Assembly (NCBI GenBank): GCA_902778935.1
Contig: CACYZT010000004.1
Location: forward strand, 1 to 64,000
From: an uncultured Bacteroidales bacterium
GTDB lineage: Bacteria > Bacteroidota > Bacteroidia > Bacteroidales > Paludibacteraceae
Direction: 5' to 3'
DNA length: 64,000 nucleotides
Of this stretch, positions 33,301 through 43,000 are shown in pieces. Position 1 is the first letter of the stretch. The number at the start of each line of letters is the position of its first letter. A program made the position numbers and the translations under genes. The notes under the pieces are model-generated. The model ran no database searches. It worked only from the letters and a program-made list of their open reading frames with translations, and had not been told where the DNA came from.

Positions 33301-36300
33301 CTATCATTGTTTGGGCTTGTGTTTCGCCCTGTGTATTAACAGATTTGATGATATAGACACCGGGTTGGGCAGGAGCAATCAAAGAAGTGTATCCCTGCTG
33401 CATATCAAAGGTGCTATAGAGTTGACCGGACATGGTGTAATACCAAACGGTAGTCGGATACGCCATATACATCGGTATGCGCTTTCCTCCCGTGACAAGC
33501 GTCGGGAAGGGCGTCTGGTCTTCGTGGTGAACCGGCTGTATCGGGCATGTAGTAATCGTAACACCATCAGCGCGCGTGAGCTCTACATAATAGTACGAAT
33601 TCTCATCGAGCGGCTGATAGAGATAGGAGTGGTTCTCGCCCAAGAGCGGCATACCGTCTTTATACCATTGGTAAGCCGTGAACTCAAAGCCGCCGTTGTA
33701 TTTCGGGCTGAGCAGCGTGAGCACATCATTCCATTTCTGCTCGACTATCGAGCTGCGATAGCGCACATCAATGGTACGTGTGAAGGTATGAGTACCACAG
33801 CAGAACTGATAATAGGTGAATGTAGCGGTATAACTACCCGGTGTGATATCCGCAGGATACGGGATATTCACTTCGCTCACATTCGTATAGATGACCGTGT
33901 CACGGAGCTCCGGCGTAGAGAAGGAGATAGAGAGGCTATCAAACACACCCTTGTCTATCATCAGCGGGATATAGAGATTCTGCTCATCTGCACACGCATA
34001 AGGCACGGTATCGAGCGACTGCTTGATACGCTCATTGACGGTAAGCGTCAGATAGATAGCGCTATCGCAATCATGGACGGTCTTGAGCATAATGAGGTAA
34101 TCATCCAGCGGTGTATTGTATTTGACGCCATTAATGATGAGCGACTGGTCATCACAAATAGAGTCATGGCGGTGGATATCCTTAATCTCAGGATACGCAT
34201 CCAGATAGAGAATCGAGATAGAGTCACAGCCGGCTCCATTGATATAGCGTCCCACATAGACGGTATCGGTATTAAACCACTGGTCGTCAAACTTGATGGA
34301 GTTCTCCGGGCAAGTAGAATAATAGAACCTCGTCGTATCCGAAAGGATTGAAGGCACAACGATGGTATCCACACGTGTACTATCGCAGGCATTCTCCGCA
34401 CCTATATAGCAAGTCATCGTCACTTCGATGGAGTCGCCTGCATTCGGACATGTATATTTCGGATTGGTAGCTGTACTCTCTCTCAAATCATTATCTGACA
34501 ATCTACGGAATCTCCAATACCAATCCTGACATGGTTCGTTAGTATGATGCTCGTATCCATCATATTTATTCATGACATGCGAGGTATTCTTGAAAGACAG
34601 AACACTCTTACACTCCTCCTTCACATTGTTGAATGAATATTCCGGCACCGGGAAACGCGGTGCGGAGAGTGTACTAATTTCGAAATAGCAGGACGGTTCT
34701 TCCACAAAGCTCACACGGCAAGTATATGTATGACGGCTGGCATCCACGATGAGTTCGCGCTCATGACTGACCGTATCGCCCAACTCGTTGTACCAAGCAT
34801 AGGCAAATCCCTCCGGTGCATAGCAGGTGATGGAAGCATCATTACCGCAGTTATTGGTCTCGATATGCGCGTTCACGCAATCAACGGTAAAGTAAGCATA
34901 GCCGAAGTGTCCACTTGCAACACAGTCCATGGTGGTAAAGCGCACCTTGATGGTCTGACCATGATAGGGCATGAGGTTCACACCTACCGTGGTCCAATCC
35001 TTCCATGCTACGGTAACATTACCGCCCTCCGTAGGATCGGGATTAGGAACATTAACAATAGTCCATCCGGCATCCACTGCATCCGAATAGGTAAAGTGCG
35101 CCTGTCCACAAGAAGCATCAATCAGCTGATCATTCTGGTCCAGCACTTCCATTCTAAACTCCGGTTCCCCAGAATGCCCCGGATCCTCCAGCACAACGGC
35201 ATATTTAATAAGCAAGATACCCTGGTAAACCGAGTCAACCGTAATCTCGTACGTAATGGACTCTGCTTCAGATCCATCCCTCCAGTTACCGAGACGCACG
35301 GATGCCAAAGCTCCGTCAGGCACCGTATGTAATCCGTTAGCTGTTGCGGGGTCCAACTCATTCGGATCCACATGCAATGTATGTCGGCTTTCAATCGCGC
35401 CCGGTCCAAAATCCAATATTCCTATATTATCATACGGAGAAACCGTTCCCGACGGATAACTACCATAGGTACATACCACATTCGGGCTATGGAGATCGAC
35501 ATAATTGACACAGTGATTTTCAGGACAATAAACCAGAATCATCGGCTTATACACATAACTGGTAATCAAATCGCCCTGAGAGGTAGAGAGCCGGGCACGT
35601 ACACGCACATCATAAGTACCCTCAACGATACGAGTGAGAATATATGAGCACTGCGTACCATTCTTTGAGAACCCTTCTTCTCCAATCGTTATTCCGTGTG
35701 CCTTCTGCCATGTAGGAGCACCTATCTTTCGCCATTCTACATCGAAATCCGTCAGACCGCTTTCCCAAGTAACAATCATGGTAGAGTCCTCGCAATGCGG
35801 CAGTCCCTCCACATTGGTGGGCTTTTTGATATTCGCCGAGTTAATCTGCACATTATCAATAGCTATACTCGAATGGCGGAGACTATCCTCACGATTGGCA
35901 TTCACCCATATAAAGACAATCGCACAAGGCATAGACGCCACCATAGAGCCTATATTGAGCTCATTCGAAGCAGACACATTAAGCCAACGCGGACTACCAC
36001 ACACAAAACGCTCACGGGAGGTACCAAGCTGCTCACATACGTTAATCACATCACCGGCGAGACGTCCCGTAGAAGTGGATGTGGGTGATAAAATCTTATT
36101 GATATCGTAATAATTGGTTGCCTGTGTATTGTTAATCAGCATTTGCTCCGGACAAACCATCACATAGAGTTTGGAGTTCGCCGTATCGCCTTCTCCCATC
36201 CAATCAAAACTGAGGTCATAGTGACCAGCGGACGGGAATTTATACCGCAAATATGAAACCACAATATTCGGATTGGAACCATACACGGGGTTCGCGTTAT

Positions 36301-36520
36301 CGGAAGATATATACAACGAGCGTTTGCCTTCGCTACGCGCCGCCGTTCCAATCATCCATTTATCTGTAGAAGTACCGGCATGGTAGTTTAACACCCAAGC
36401 CGACAAGTCTTCACTCTCCTCAAAACTACATTCATACGGCACACCGGTAGCCACAGTGGACTGCGACCATGCTAAGATGGCCGTCAAGAGTAGGCAATAT
36501 GTCAGTAATATGCGTTTCAT
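33293..36520 (-). CDS. T9SS-secreted multidomain surface protein
   Basis: 1075 residues with a signal peptide (MKRILLTYCLLLTAILAWSQ). The domain order mirrors its downstream neighbour: jelly-roll (GVPYECSFEESEDLSAWVLN), Fn3-like (about 240-320), second jelly-roll (PDGALASVRLGNWRDGSEAE; FGYAYFTVDC), PKD-like region and CDSI repeats (NGAGCDSISILYLDAYPEI; VHDCDSAIYLTLTV). The C-terminus, with WYYTMSGQL, IAPAQPGVYIIKSVN and QAQTMIVE, fits a type A sorting domain. No catalytic motif is visible, so an adhesin or matrix role is inferred. It overlaps the OmpA-like gene by one base and the downstream paralogue by 8 bases. Confidence 0.82.
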   Translation of the reverse strand: MKRILLTYCLLLTAILAWSQSTVATGVPYECSFEESEDLSAWVLNYHAGTSTDKWMIGTAARSEGKRSLYISSDNANPVYGSNPNIVVSYLRYKFPSAGHYDLSFDWMGEGDTANSKLYVMVCPEQMLINNTQATNYYDINKILSPTSTSTGRLAGDVINVCEQLGTSRERFVCGSPRWLNVSASNELNIGSMVASMPCAIVFIWVNANREDSLRHSSIAIDNVQINSANIKKPTNVEGLPHCEDSTMIVTWESGLTDFDVEWRKIGAPTWQKAHGITIGEEGFSKNGTQCSYILTRIVEGTYDVRVRARLSTSQGDLITSYVYKPMILVYCPENHCVNYVDLHSPNVVCTYGSYPSGTVSPYDNIGILDFGPGAIESRHTLHVDPNELDPATANGLHTVPDGALASVRLGNWRDGSEAESITYEITVDSVYQGILLIKYAVVLEDPGHSGEPEFRMEVLDQNDQLIDASCGQAHFTYSDAVDAGWTIVNVPNPDPTEGGNVTVAWKDWTTVGVNLMPYHGQTIKVRFTTMDCVASGHFGYAYFTVDCVNAHIETNNCGNDASITCYAPEGFAYAWYNELGDTVSHERELIVDASRHTYTCRVSFVEEPSCYFEISTLSAPRFPVPEYSFNNVKEECKSVLSFKNTSHVMNKYDGYEHHTNEPCQDWYWRFRRLSDNDLRESTATNPKYTCPNAGDSIEVTMTCYIGAENACDSTRVDTIVVPSILSDTTRFYYSTCPENSIKFDDQWFNTDTVYVGRYINGAGCDSISILYLDAYPEIKDIHRHDSICDDQSLIINGVKYNTPLDDYLIMLKTVHDCDSAIYLTLTVNERIKQSLDTVPYACADEQNLYIPLMIDKGVFDSLSISFSTPELRDTVIYTNVSEVNIPYPADITPGSYTATFTYYQFCCGTHTFTRTIDVRYRSSIVEQKWNDVLTLLSPKYNGGFEFTAYQWYKDGMPLLGENHSYLYQPLDENSYYYVELTRADGVTITTCPIQPVHHEDQTPFPTLVTGGKRIPMYMAYPTTVWYYTMSGQLYSTFDMQQGYTSLIAPAQPGVYIIKSVNTQGETQAQTMIVE

Positions 36521-38757
36521 CAGAATACTTGCTCAATATCTTCTCCGTCCGTACCGGTGATGACGAACTCTACACGACGGTTGAGCTGTCGTCCTTCTTC
36601 GGTATCGTTATCCGCTACAAACTCACGCTCACCCTTACCTTCGGCGGTCATACGCTCGGGCGCTACGCCACGCTTGATAAGGTCCGCACGTACGGCGTTA
36701 GCACGACCCTCGGAGAGAATCTGGTTCGCCTCATCCGAACCCACAGCATCGGTGTGACCGGTGATATGGATAGTAACAGAGGGGTTGAGCAGCAAGAACT
36801 CAGCGAGGTCAGCCATCGCCTGCTCAGACTGCGGGAGGATATAGGTCTTGTTCGTCGCGAAGAAGAGGTTCTCAATCTTGACTTTGATACCTTCCTTGAT
36901 ATGCTGCATATAGAGGTCGAAGGTGTCACGCACGAAATGGAGCGTATCATCCTTCGGCATATAGCCTGTTCCCGTCAAATGGGCGATATAATCACCCTCG
37001 GTCAGCGGCGTCTCGATGAATCCGTCATCCGAAGACTGCGCGGCATAGAGCACCGTGGTATCGGAGAGAGTGGTCAGACGAACGGCAGCCTCGATAGGTT
37101 GGCGTGTCTCCACATCATAGATATTCATACAGAGCGTGTAGATAATCGGCGCAGGAATACGCTCCATCGGCAGACGGAGGGTATCGAACGTAAACTCCTC
37201 GACCGTCTGGATAACTGTATCAGACGGGAAATAGCCATTCTTGGTAGCCGAGATACGGTATTGACCGGCAGCGAAACGTCCCTGCAAGAGGCCCTGACGG
37301 TTGGTATTTTTCTGCATGGTCTTGCCGGTCTCGACATTGGTAATCTCGACCGCTGCTCCATTAAGGGCAAGAGCCGTCTGCTCATCATACATAAAGACAC
37401 CCATACGCGGCGTAGGAGCCTTCGGATAGGGCTGTGTATATTTCTTGTGTCTCGGCAGTTCAAACCAAACCGCTATCTTTGCACCCACAAGGAAGGGGTT
37501 CACTTTAGCATTCACCGCAGATGAAGTAGAGAGGGCCGAGTTCGTCGGGAAATTCAGCGGGTTTGAATCCTCCATCATCACGGTAGGGATATCTATCGTT
37601 GCGGTAGGTGATTTGCGGTCAGGAGCCGGCGAGGGGCTAAGGGAATTCAACAAGCCATAGTCAGCAAAGAGCGATACGCGCAGTTTCGGCGTAGCGTCAA
37701 TCCACCGGTCGAGGTTGACACCTATCTCTGCACTTGCAGCGAGATTAAGTCCAAACTTAACAGACGTAGAAGGACGGTCAAGCGCTTGGTCGGTCACGAG
37801 CGTATGATTATACATATCGGTCATGCCGGCGATGAGCTCTTTATCTTCAATCGTAGTTGTGAAGGTACCACTGAGGGTAGATTTGCCCATAACGCCCATG
37901 CCGGCTTTGATACCAGCCTGCCAGAACAAAGGCACTTTCTTGAGCTCCATACCGAAGAGCAACGGAATCTGGGCGAAACCGCCAATGAGCTTGTCGTTCA
38001 GGGGATTGAAGAGATAATTATAGGTCATCTTATCGCCATAAGGCTGCATGCCATAGGAGAGAGCAAACGAACCATTATCCTGATTATAGATACCCATGAC
38101 GGAGTTATAGAACGTGAACTCGGCACCCACGGTCATCAAGAACTGACGATAGCGGAGCTGGTAACCCAGACCGAAGCCGCCTCCGACAAAACCTTTGTCT
38201 TTGTTCTTAAAGCCCGTCGGGTTGAGTCCCTCCGCGGCCGGTGCCTGATAATTGATACCGGAGGTGAAGAGATTGGAATAACCGACGAGCCCCCAGAAGC
38301 CGAGACGGTGCGCTATATCGCGCTCGTTATAGGCATTGGCTTTAGCATTGGCCTTGTCAATAGCCGCTATCTGCTCGAGGTATTGCTCTTTCTCCTCCGC
38401 CGCCGAGAGATTATTGCCGGTTGAAGACTTCGCCACGGAAGCCGTAGCAGGTTTAGCCTGCTGCGTTTTCGAGGGCTGAGCCTTCGCCTGCTGTCTCTGC
38501 TTCTGCTTAGCAGCCTGAGCCCGCGCCTGCTCTTTTTTCTTCTGAGCAGCCGCTTTCTCACGCTCTTTGGCAGCTTTGGCTTTAGCCTTCTCGCGTTCTT
38601 TGGCCTTTTTAGCCTTCTCTTTCTCTCTCTGCGCTTTAGCTTTCGCCTTAGCATCTACGGCATACAGAGCCGCTACGCTGTTATCTACTACGGAAGCCAG
38701 GGGAGCTACTGTAGCCATGCCCATGGCAAGGAGCAATATGTAGATGATTCGTTTCAT
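36520..38757 (-). CDS. OmpA-family outer-membrane/peptidoglycan-linking protein with Lys/Ala-rich linker
   Basis: 745 residues. A signal peptide-like start is followed by a very basic Lys/Ala/Arg/Glu stretch (about 36-105, KAKAQREKEKAKKAKEREK-like, likely a long helix). A beta-barrel-like domain (about 150-450, ending VWFELPRHKKY) resembles the barrel protein encoded just upstream. Two PEGA/CarboxypepD-like domains follow (GVFMYDEQTALALNGAAVEI; YDVETRQPIEAAVRLT), then an OmpA domain (about 635-745, ITGHTDAVGSDEANQILSEG with the Asp and Arg that grip diaminopimelate). Probably fixes the surface apparatus to peptidoglycan. Four bases after the barrel gene. Confidence 0.85.
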   Translation of the reverse strand: MKRIIYILLLAMGMATVAPLASVVDNSVAALYAVDAKAKAKAQREKEKAKKAKEREKAKAKAAKEREKAAAQKKKEQARAQAAKQKQRQQAKAQPSKTQQAKPATASVAKSSTGNNLSAAEEKEQYLEQIAAIDKANAKANAYNERDIAHRLGFWGLVGYSNLFTSGINYQAPAAEGLNPTGFKNKDKGFVGGGFGLGYQLRYRQFLMTVGAEFTFYNSVMGIYNQDNGSFALSYGMQPYGDKMTYNYLFNPLNDKLIGGFAQIPLLFGMELKKVPLFWQAGIKAGMGVMGKSTLSGTFTTTIEDKELIAGMTDMYNHTLVTDQALDRPSTSVKFGLNLAASAEIGVNLDRWIDATPKLRVSLFADYGLLNSLSPSPAPDRKSPTATIDIPTVMMEDSNPLNFPTNSALSTSSAVNAKVNPFLVGAKIAVWFELPRHKKYTQPYPKAPTPRMGVFMYDEQTALALNGAAVEITNVETGKTMQKNTNRQGLLQGRFAAGQYRISATKNGYFPSDTVIQTVEEFTFDTLRLPMERIPAPIIYTLCMNIYDVETRQPIEAAVRLTTLSDTTVLYAAQSSDDGFIETPLTEGDYIAHLTGTGYMPKDDTLHFVRDTFDLYMQHIKEGIKVKIENLFFATNKTYILPQSEQAMADLAEFLLLNPSVTIHITGHTDAVGSDEANQILSEGRANAVRADLIKRGVAPERMTAEGKGEREFVADNDTEEGRQLNRRVEFVITGTDGEDIEQVF

Positions 38758-38761
38758 GCGA

Positions 38762-39724
38762 TTATTGTTTTATGTTTTGGTTTCCACCACGTATGCGGTA
38801 GTTACGATCGACTTTGTAGTAATCATAGACATAGGACTTGCCATGACGCGGCAACTCGAATGCTACAGTATATTTGATACCTATATTGAAATTTCGGAAT
38901 GTTTTGCCGTCCGCCAGGTTACTGGTGATAAGCGGCTGAACATAGAACTGCACGCCTTGGTCGGGCGTCTCGCGATATTCAAAGATTGGACTTCCGCCCG
39001 AGCCGGTATGAAGATTGAGCAGACCGAAATCCACAAAACCCGCCAGATACATGCGTACTTTATCGGGATTGATACGGAACTGCTTATGCTTAAACATGTG
39101 ATTGATACGTCCACCTATCTCGACATGCGCCATGACATTCATATTCCACTTAAGGGGCATAACGCCGCTGGAGGTAGTCTGCCCGCTACTGAACTGATGG
39201 TTAATCATATCATAGAAATCATCGTAGTACTTGTCATACTCGCCATAAGTAGTAAAGACCGAGGTAGAGGAAGTGGAGCCATAGAAACTCATCGACACTT
39301 TCGGACCCACCATGAAATAGAACCGTCCCCACTCGCCACCGAAGAGCACGGGGATATTGAGATTGACCATGTGGGAGAGGTCACGGGCTTTATCCACGCG
39401 GACATGCATATCAAAGATCTGTCCTTCGGTATCCTTCATCGGGATAGACTCATCAACCTTAGCAATACGGTTCACATTGAGCTCATACATACCCTCCACA
39501 CCGAGGGAGAAGAGGAAATGATTGTACAGCAAGCGATAGTCGGCACCGATATTGGTATTCATACCGGCCGCAGCGGGCTGTTCGGGTATATTATGGAGCA
39601 GCGCAGAGTAGCCCAAATCGCCATGGAGGGATATGAAATTATAGAGCTCCGGATTGAGCCTCGTTTGAGCGCTTGCGCATACGCATATAAGCGTCAAAAA
39701 TAATATAGAAACGCCTCTTCTCAC
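38762..39724 (-). CDS. Outer-membrane beta-barrel protein
   Basis: 320 residues with signal peptide (GVSILFLTLICVCASAQT). Alternating aromatic/hydrophobic strands (LNIPVLFGGEWGRFYFMVGP; MAHVEIGGRINHMF; YLAGFVDFGLLNL) suggest a barrel. The end TVAFELPRHGKSYVYDYY parallels the barrel part of the OmpA-like protein (AVWFELPRHKKY), so the two likely share ancestry. First gene of the T9SS cargo unit; promoter 39759-39790. It could be a PorP-type or generic Omp barrel; not resolved. Confidence 0.75.
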   Translation of the reverse strand: MRRGVSILFLTLICVCASAQTRLNPELYNFISLHGDLGYSALLHNIPEQPAAAGMNTNIGADYRLLYNHFLFSLGVEGMYELNVNRIAKVDESIPMKDTEGQIFDMHVRVDKARDLSHMVNLNIPVLFGGEWGRFYFMVGPKVSMSFYGSTSSTSVFTTYGEYDKYYDDFYDMINHQFSSGQTTSSGVMPLKWNMNVMAHVEIGGRINHMFKHKQFRINPDKVRMYLAGFVDFGLLNLHTGSGGSPIFEYRETPDQGVQFYVQPLITSNLADGKTFRNFNIGIKYTVAFELPRHGKSYVYDYYKVDRNYRIRGGNQNIKQ

Positions 39725-39758
39725 AGACTATTTGCTACAATTATACGCATTTGAGCGG

Positions 39759-39790
39759 CAAAGGTACTGCTTTTTTCGCAAATATGCAAA
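39759..39790 (-). promoter_or_regulatory. Promoter of the barrel-OmpA-cargo-tsaB-porW unit
   Basis: TTTG (39787-39790), 20 bases, TACCTTTG (39759-39766). Confidence 0.75.
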
Positions 39791-39856
39791 TTTTTGCTAC
39801 ATTTTCGCTATTTTTTTTGCATTTTGCTATGTTTTTGTGCTAAAAGCAAGCGTGAT

Positions 39857-39952
39857 GACCGTCCTACGGACTGACAGACCGTTACACTGACAGACCACTG
39901 CGTTGACAGACCGCTGCGCTGACAGACCCAGGTTGACCTGCTGACAGACTGC
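39857..39952. repeat. Intergenic mini-hairpin / TGACAGA array
   Basis: Six units: GTCCTACGGAC, GTTACAC, ACTGCGT, GCTGCGC, CAGGTTGACCTG and a final partial, each followed by TGACAGA(C). The CAGGTTGACCTG part is identical over 28 bases to the in-gene copy in tsaB. It lies between a promoter and the terminator of the giant gene, in the 317-base gap 39725-40041. Nothing else coding is seen in that gap. Confidence 0.88.
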
Positions 39953-39962
39953 TAAGATGCAA

Positions 39963-40000
39963 GAAAAACAGAAAGGGCCGCCGGATGGCAGCCCCTTCTG
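39963..40000 (-). terminator. Terminator of the 2609-residue adhesin gene
   Basis: Minus-strand hairpin CAGAA/TTCTG extended through GGGC/GCCC and GCC/GGC with two mismatches, followed by TTTTTCTT. Confidence 0.85.
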
Positions 40001-40041
40001 TAGTGCACAGACCGGATGGTCTATGCTATTGGCGCATGTAA

Positions 40042-43000
40042 TTACTCACGCGGGTCAGCAACTTTCTTACCCTCAGCGCTGTACCACTCATCATTGATGA
40101 CGATGTAGAGTACATCGCGGTAGAGTACCTTATGAACATTCTCACCGTCTCCGAAGATATTGTCAATACCTTGAGCCTTGTTGATAGTGAGTTCAAGAAC
40201 GAGTACTGCATCACAGTGTACACCCTCTACGAGTGCGGTGTCGGAATAAACACCAGGCTCTGTACCGAGGTCATAGAATATCGGCGATTCGCCTTCAACA
40301 TACTGTGCCTGATAGGTGTACGGCAGGTCGCTCTCGCTGATAACCTCAGCTACGAAGATGGTATCTTCCGGCTCGTAGATGCTCAACTCAAGTTTCGCAA
40401 TACTATCACATCCGTAGATTGACTGCAGCGTTACCGAGTAGATACCAGCCTGGGTGTACTCCTGACCATTCCACTCGAAGCTATCACCTTGACAGATGGT
40501 ATCTTTATCAGCAATGATAGAGAGTGTATCCTGCGGAGCAGCAACAATCAGCAGAAGCGATTCGATACTATCGCAGCCAGCTACACTGATGAGTGTGTCA
40601 TAGTACATACCCGATACATTGTAGCTATTGCCGCGCCACGTGTATGCATCGCCCTCGCAGATAGTAGCCTCCTCGGGTTCTCCGAGAACGGTACACATCG
40701 GCAGTGTAGCGAAGGAGTAAACAGAGCTCCAAGCGCTGTAGTCACCATCGCCGCAGTTAGCGCGAACATATACATAATAGGTAGTTTCTGCATTGAGGTT
40801 TGCCAACTCGTACGGGTTCGACAGAGCGTCAATAGCGCCTAACGAATCCGGCTCGAGAGAAGCATCGGTGCTGATAGCAATCTGCCAAGCATCCTGCTCT
40901 GCACTACCATTCGTCCAGCTGAGCGTAGCGGAACGCGGCATGATATTGGATGCAGCGACAGCAGAAGGCTGGTCGCAGGTCTTTATTACTACACTGAAGT
41001 TATCGAATGCAGCAGGCGGGTTGGTACCGCTGGAGGAATCGTCTCTCCAGAGAACAACCACCTTGTACTGACCAGCTTCCACCTCAACAGCTACTTTCTT
41101 GGTTTGCCAATCCTCAGCGTTGTTGAGTGCCTGACCGCCATCCAAAGCGATCCAGCCCTCAGGCAGTGCAGAATAGGTCAAGCCCGTCGGAAGTTCTGTA
41201 GAAGCAACCAGCTCAGCATCAGCAGGAACAAGGATAACACGTATGAAATCCCACATGTTGTCTGTCGTGAATCCTTCACCCTTACATCTCCAGTCATACG
41301 AGAAGACGTACTTCGCAGACTCGTCAATCGTGATAGCCTTGGTAGCAAATACCGTTGAAGCAATATTGTTGGTATATGCATTGGTTATACCACCATCATT
41401 GGAGATATAGAGCGCATGCGTACCTTCACCGCTATGAGCAGCCGTATCTACAACCCATGCGTTAATACGATCACCATTGATGAGCAACCAGTTGTTACCA
41501 TTCTCGAAGTTGTCCGCGAACGGAACAGCCACCGGAAGTTGCAGTGTGCTGAAGCTCAATATGCTCGACCAGACGCTATCCGGAGCACAAGCAGGCTGAA
41601 CCTGTACCTTGTACGTCTTACCATCAGCCAGACCATTCAGTTCGAACGGCATACCAATGTTGAGCGTATCAATCCAGGTCGTATCTGCCGTGTAACGGAG
41701 ATTGAATGCATTGAGACCATACGCATTCCAGCTCAGAGTAACAGCATGGTAGTCCACGCTATCCACCTTGAGGTCAGTCGGAGTCTCGCACTCACTTACC
41801 GTCTTGAACGACTTGAGGTCGGTCCATCTACCGAAGTCACCTTCGCCGCAGTTAGCGCGTACGTACATGTAATAGGTGGTTTCTGCCTCAAGGCCGGAGA
41901 GCAGGAACGGAATCGTATCGGCATCAATCAGCGTAGAGAGCGTATCGGGCTTGAAGTTAGCAATCGTATCGATAGCAATCTGCCATGCCGTCTGCGTCGA
42001 ATCGGTGAGCGCCCAGCTTACGAGAGCCGAATGAGCGAGAATGTCAGAAACATTGAGGCTCTTCAACTTCAAGCAAGTCGGAACGATATCCAGCGATACA
42101 TTGTCGATATGGATATTGTTGTCTCCACCAGAAATTGTAGATTCACCGTAGAAAGCAATCTGAACATACTGATTATCGTAAGCACTGAGGCTGATAGCCA
42201 CCGGCTCACCTTCTGCCGAGCATGCGATATTGTTATATACATACTCCGAACCAGCGTTATCCCACTTACGGAGGATAGTCCAAGAAGCACCCTCATCGGT
42301 AGAAACCAATACGATGAACTTGTCATCCTTCTGCTGAGCTGTATCCACCGGAGCCAAGGTACCCGAGTACTTAGTCAAAGCCATGTCGAAGGTCAGTTGG
42401 TTGTTGGTAGTCAACAGAACTTTCGGGGTTACCAGCCACTTGTAGCAGCTTGTACCATAGATATTGGAACGTGCATGACTATCAAATACGCCATTGTATG
42501 TACCAAATGCCCAATTGGTAGCGGTAGTAAGCGTTACGGTCGTATCCGGTTGCAAGAGGCCTGAATACATCTTCCAATCAGCCGGCGAAGCGTCGAATTT
42601 CTCCTCGAACGGAACACTGAACTCTGTCTTGAAGGTATAAACAGAAGACCAAGCGGTCTCGTCGCAAATCGGCTGAACACGTACCTTGTACGAAGTAGAA
42701 GGCTCCAGATTGTTGATAACGAACGGCATAGTTACATGCATAGTATCCACAAAGATGGAGGAATCCGCCGTGTAATAACGTACGTTGAAGGAATCAACAC
42801 CGAATGTATTCCAACTAATCTTAGCTGAGGATACCGTAATCTCGCTTGCAGCCAATCCGGTCGGTTTCTGGCAGCTCTTGGCCGTCTTGAAATTCTTGAC
42901 AGCGGACCACTTGCTGAAGTCACCCTCGCCGCAGTTAGCACGAACAGCGAAGTAATACTTCTTATTAGCAACCAGACCGGTAAACTCGTACGGCATCGAA

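Noticed and set aside
39857-39952. Possible CRISPR array
   Set aside because: The constant part is only 7-8 bases and the variable part is itself a hairpin of 7-13 bases; no spacers of 25-40 bases and no cas genes.
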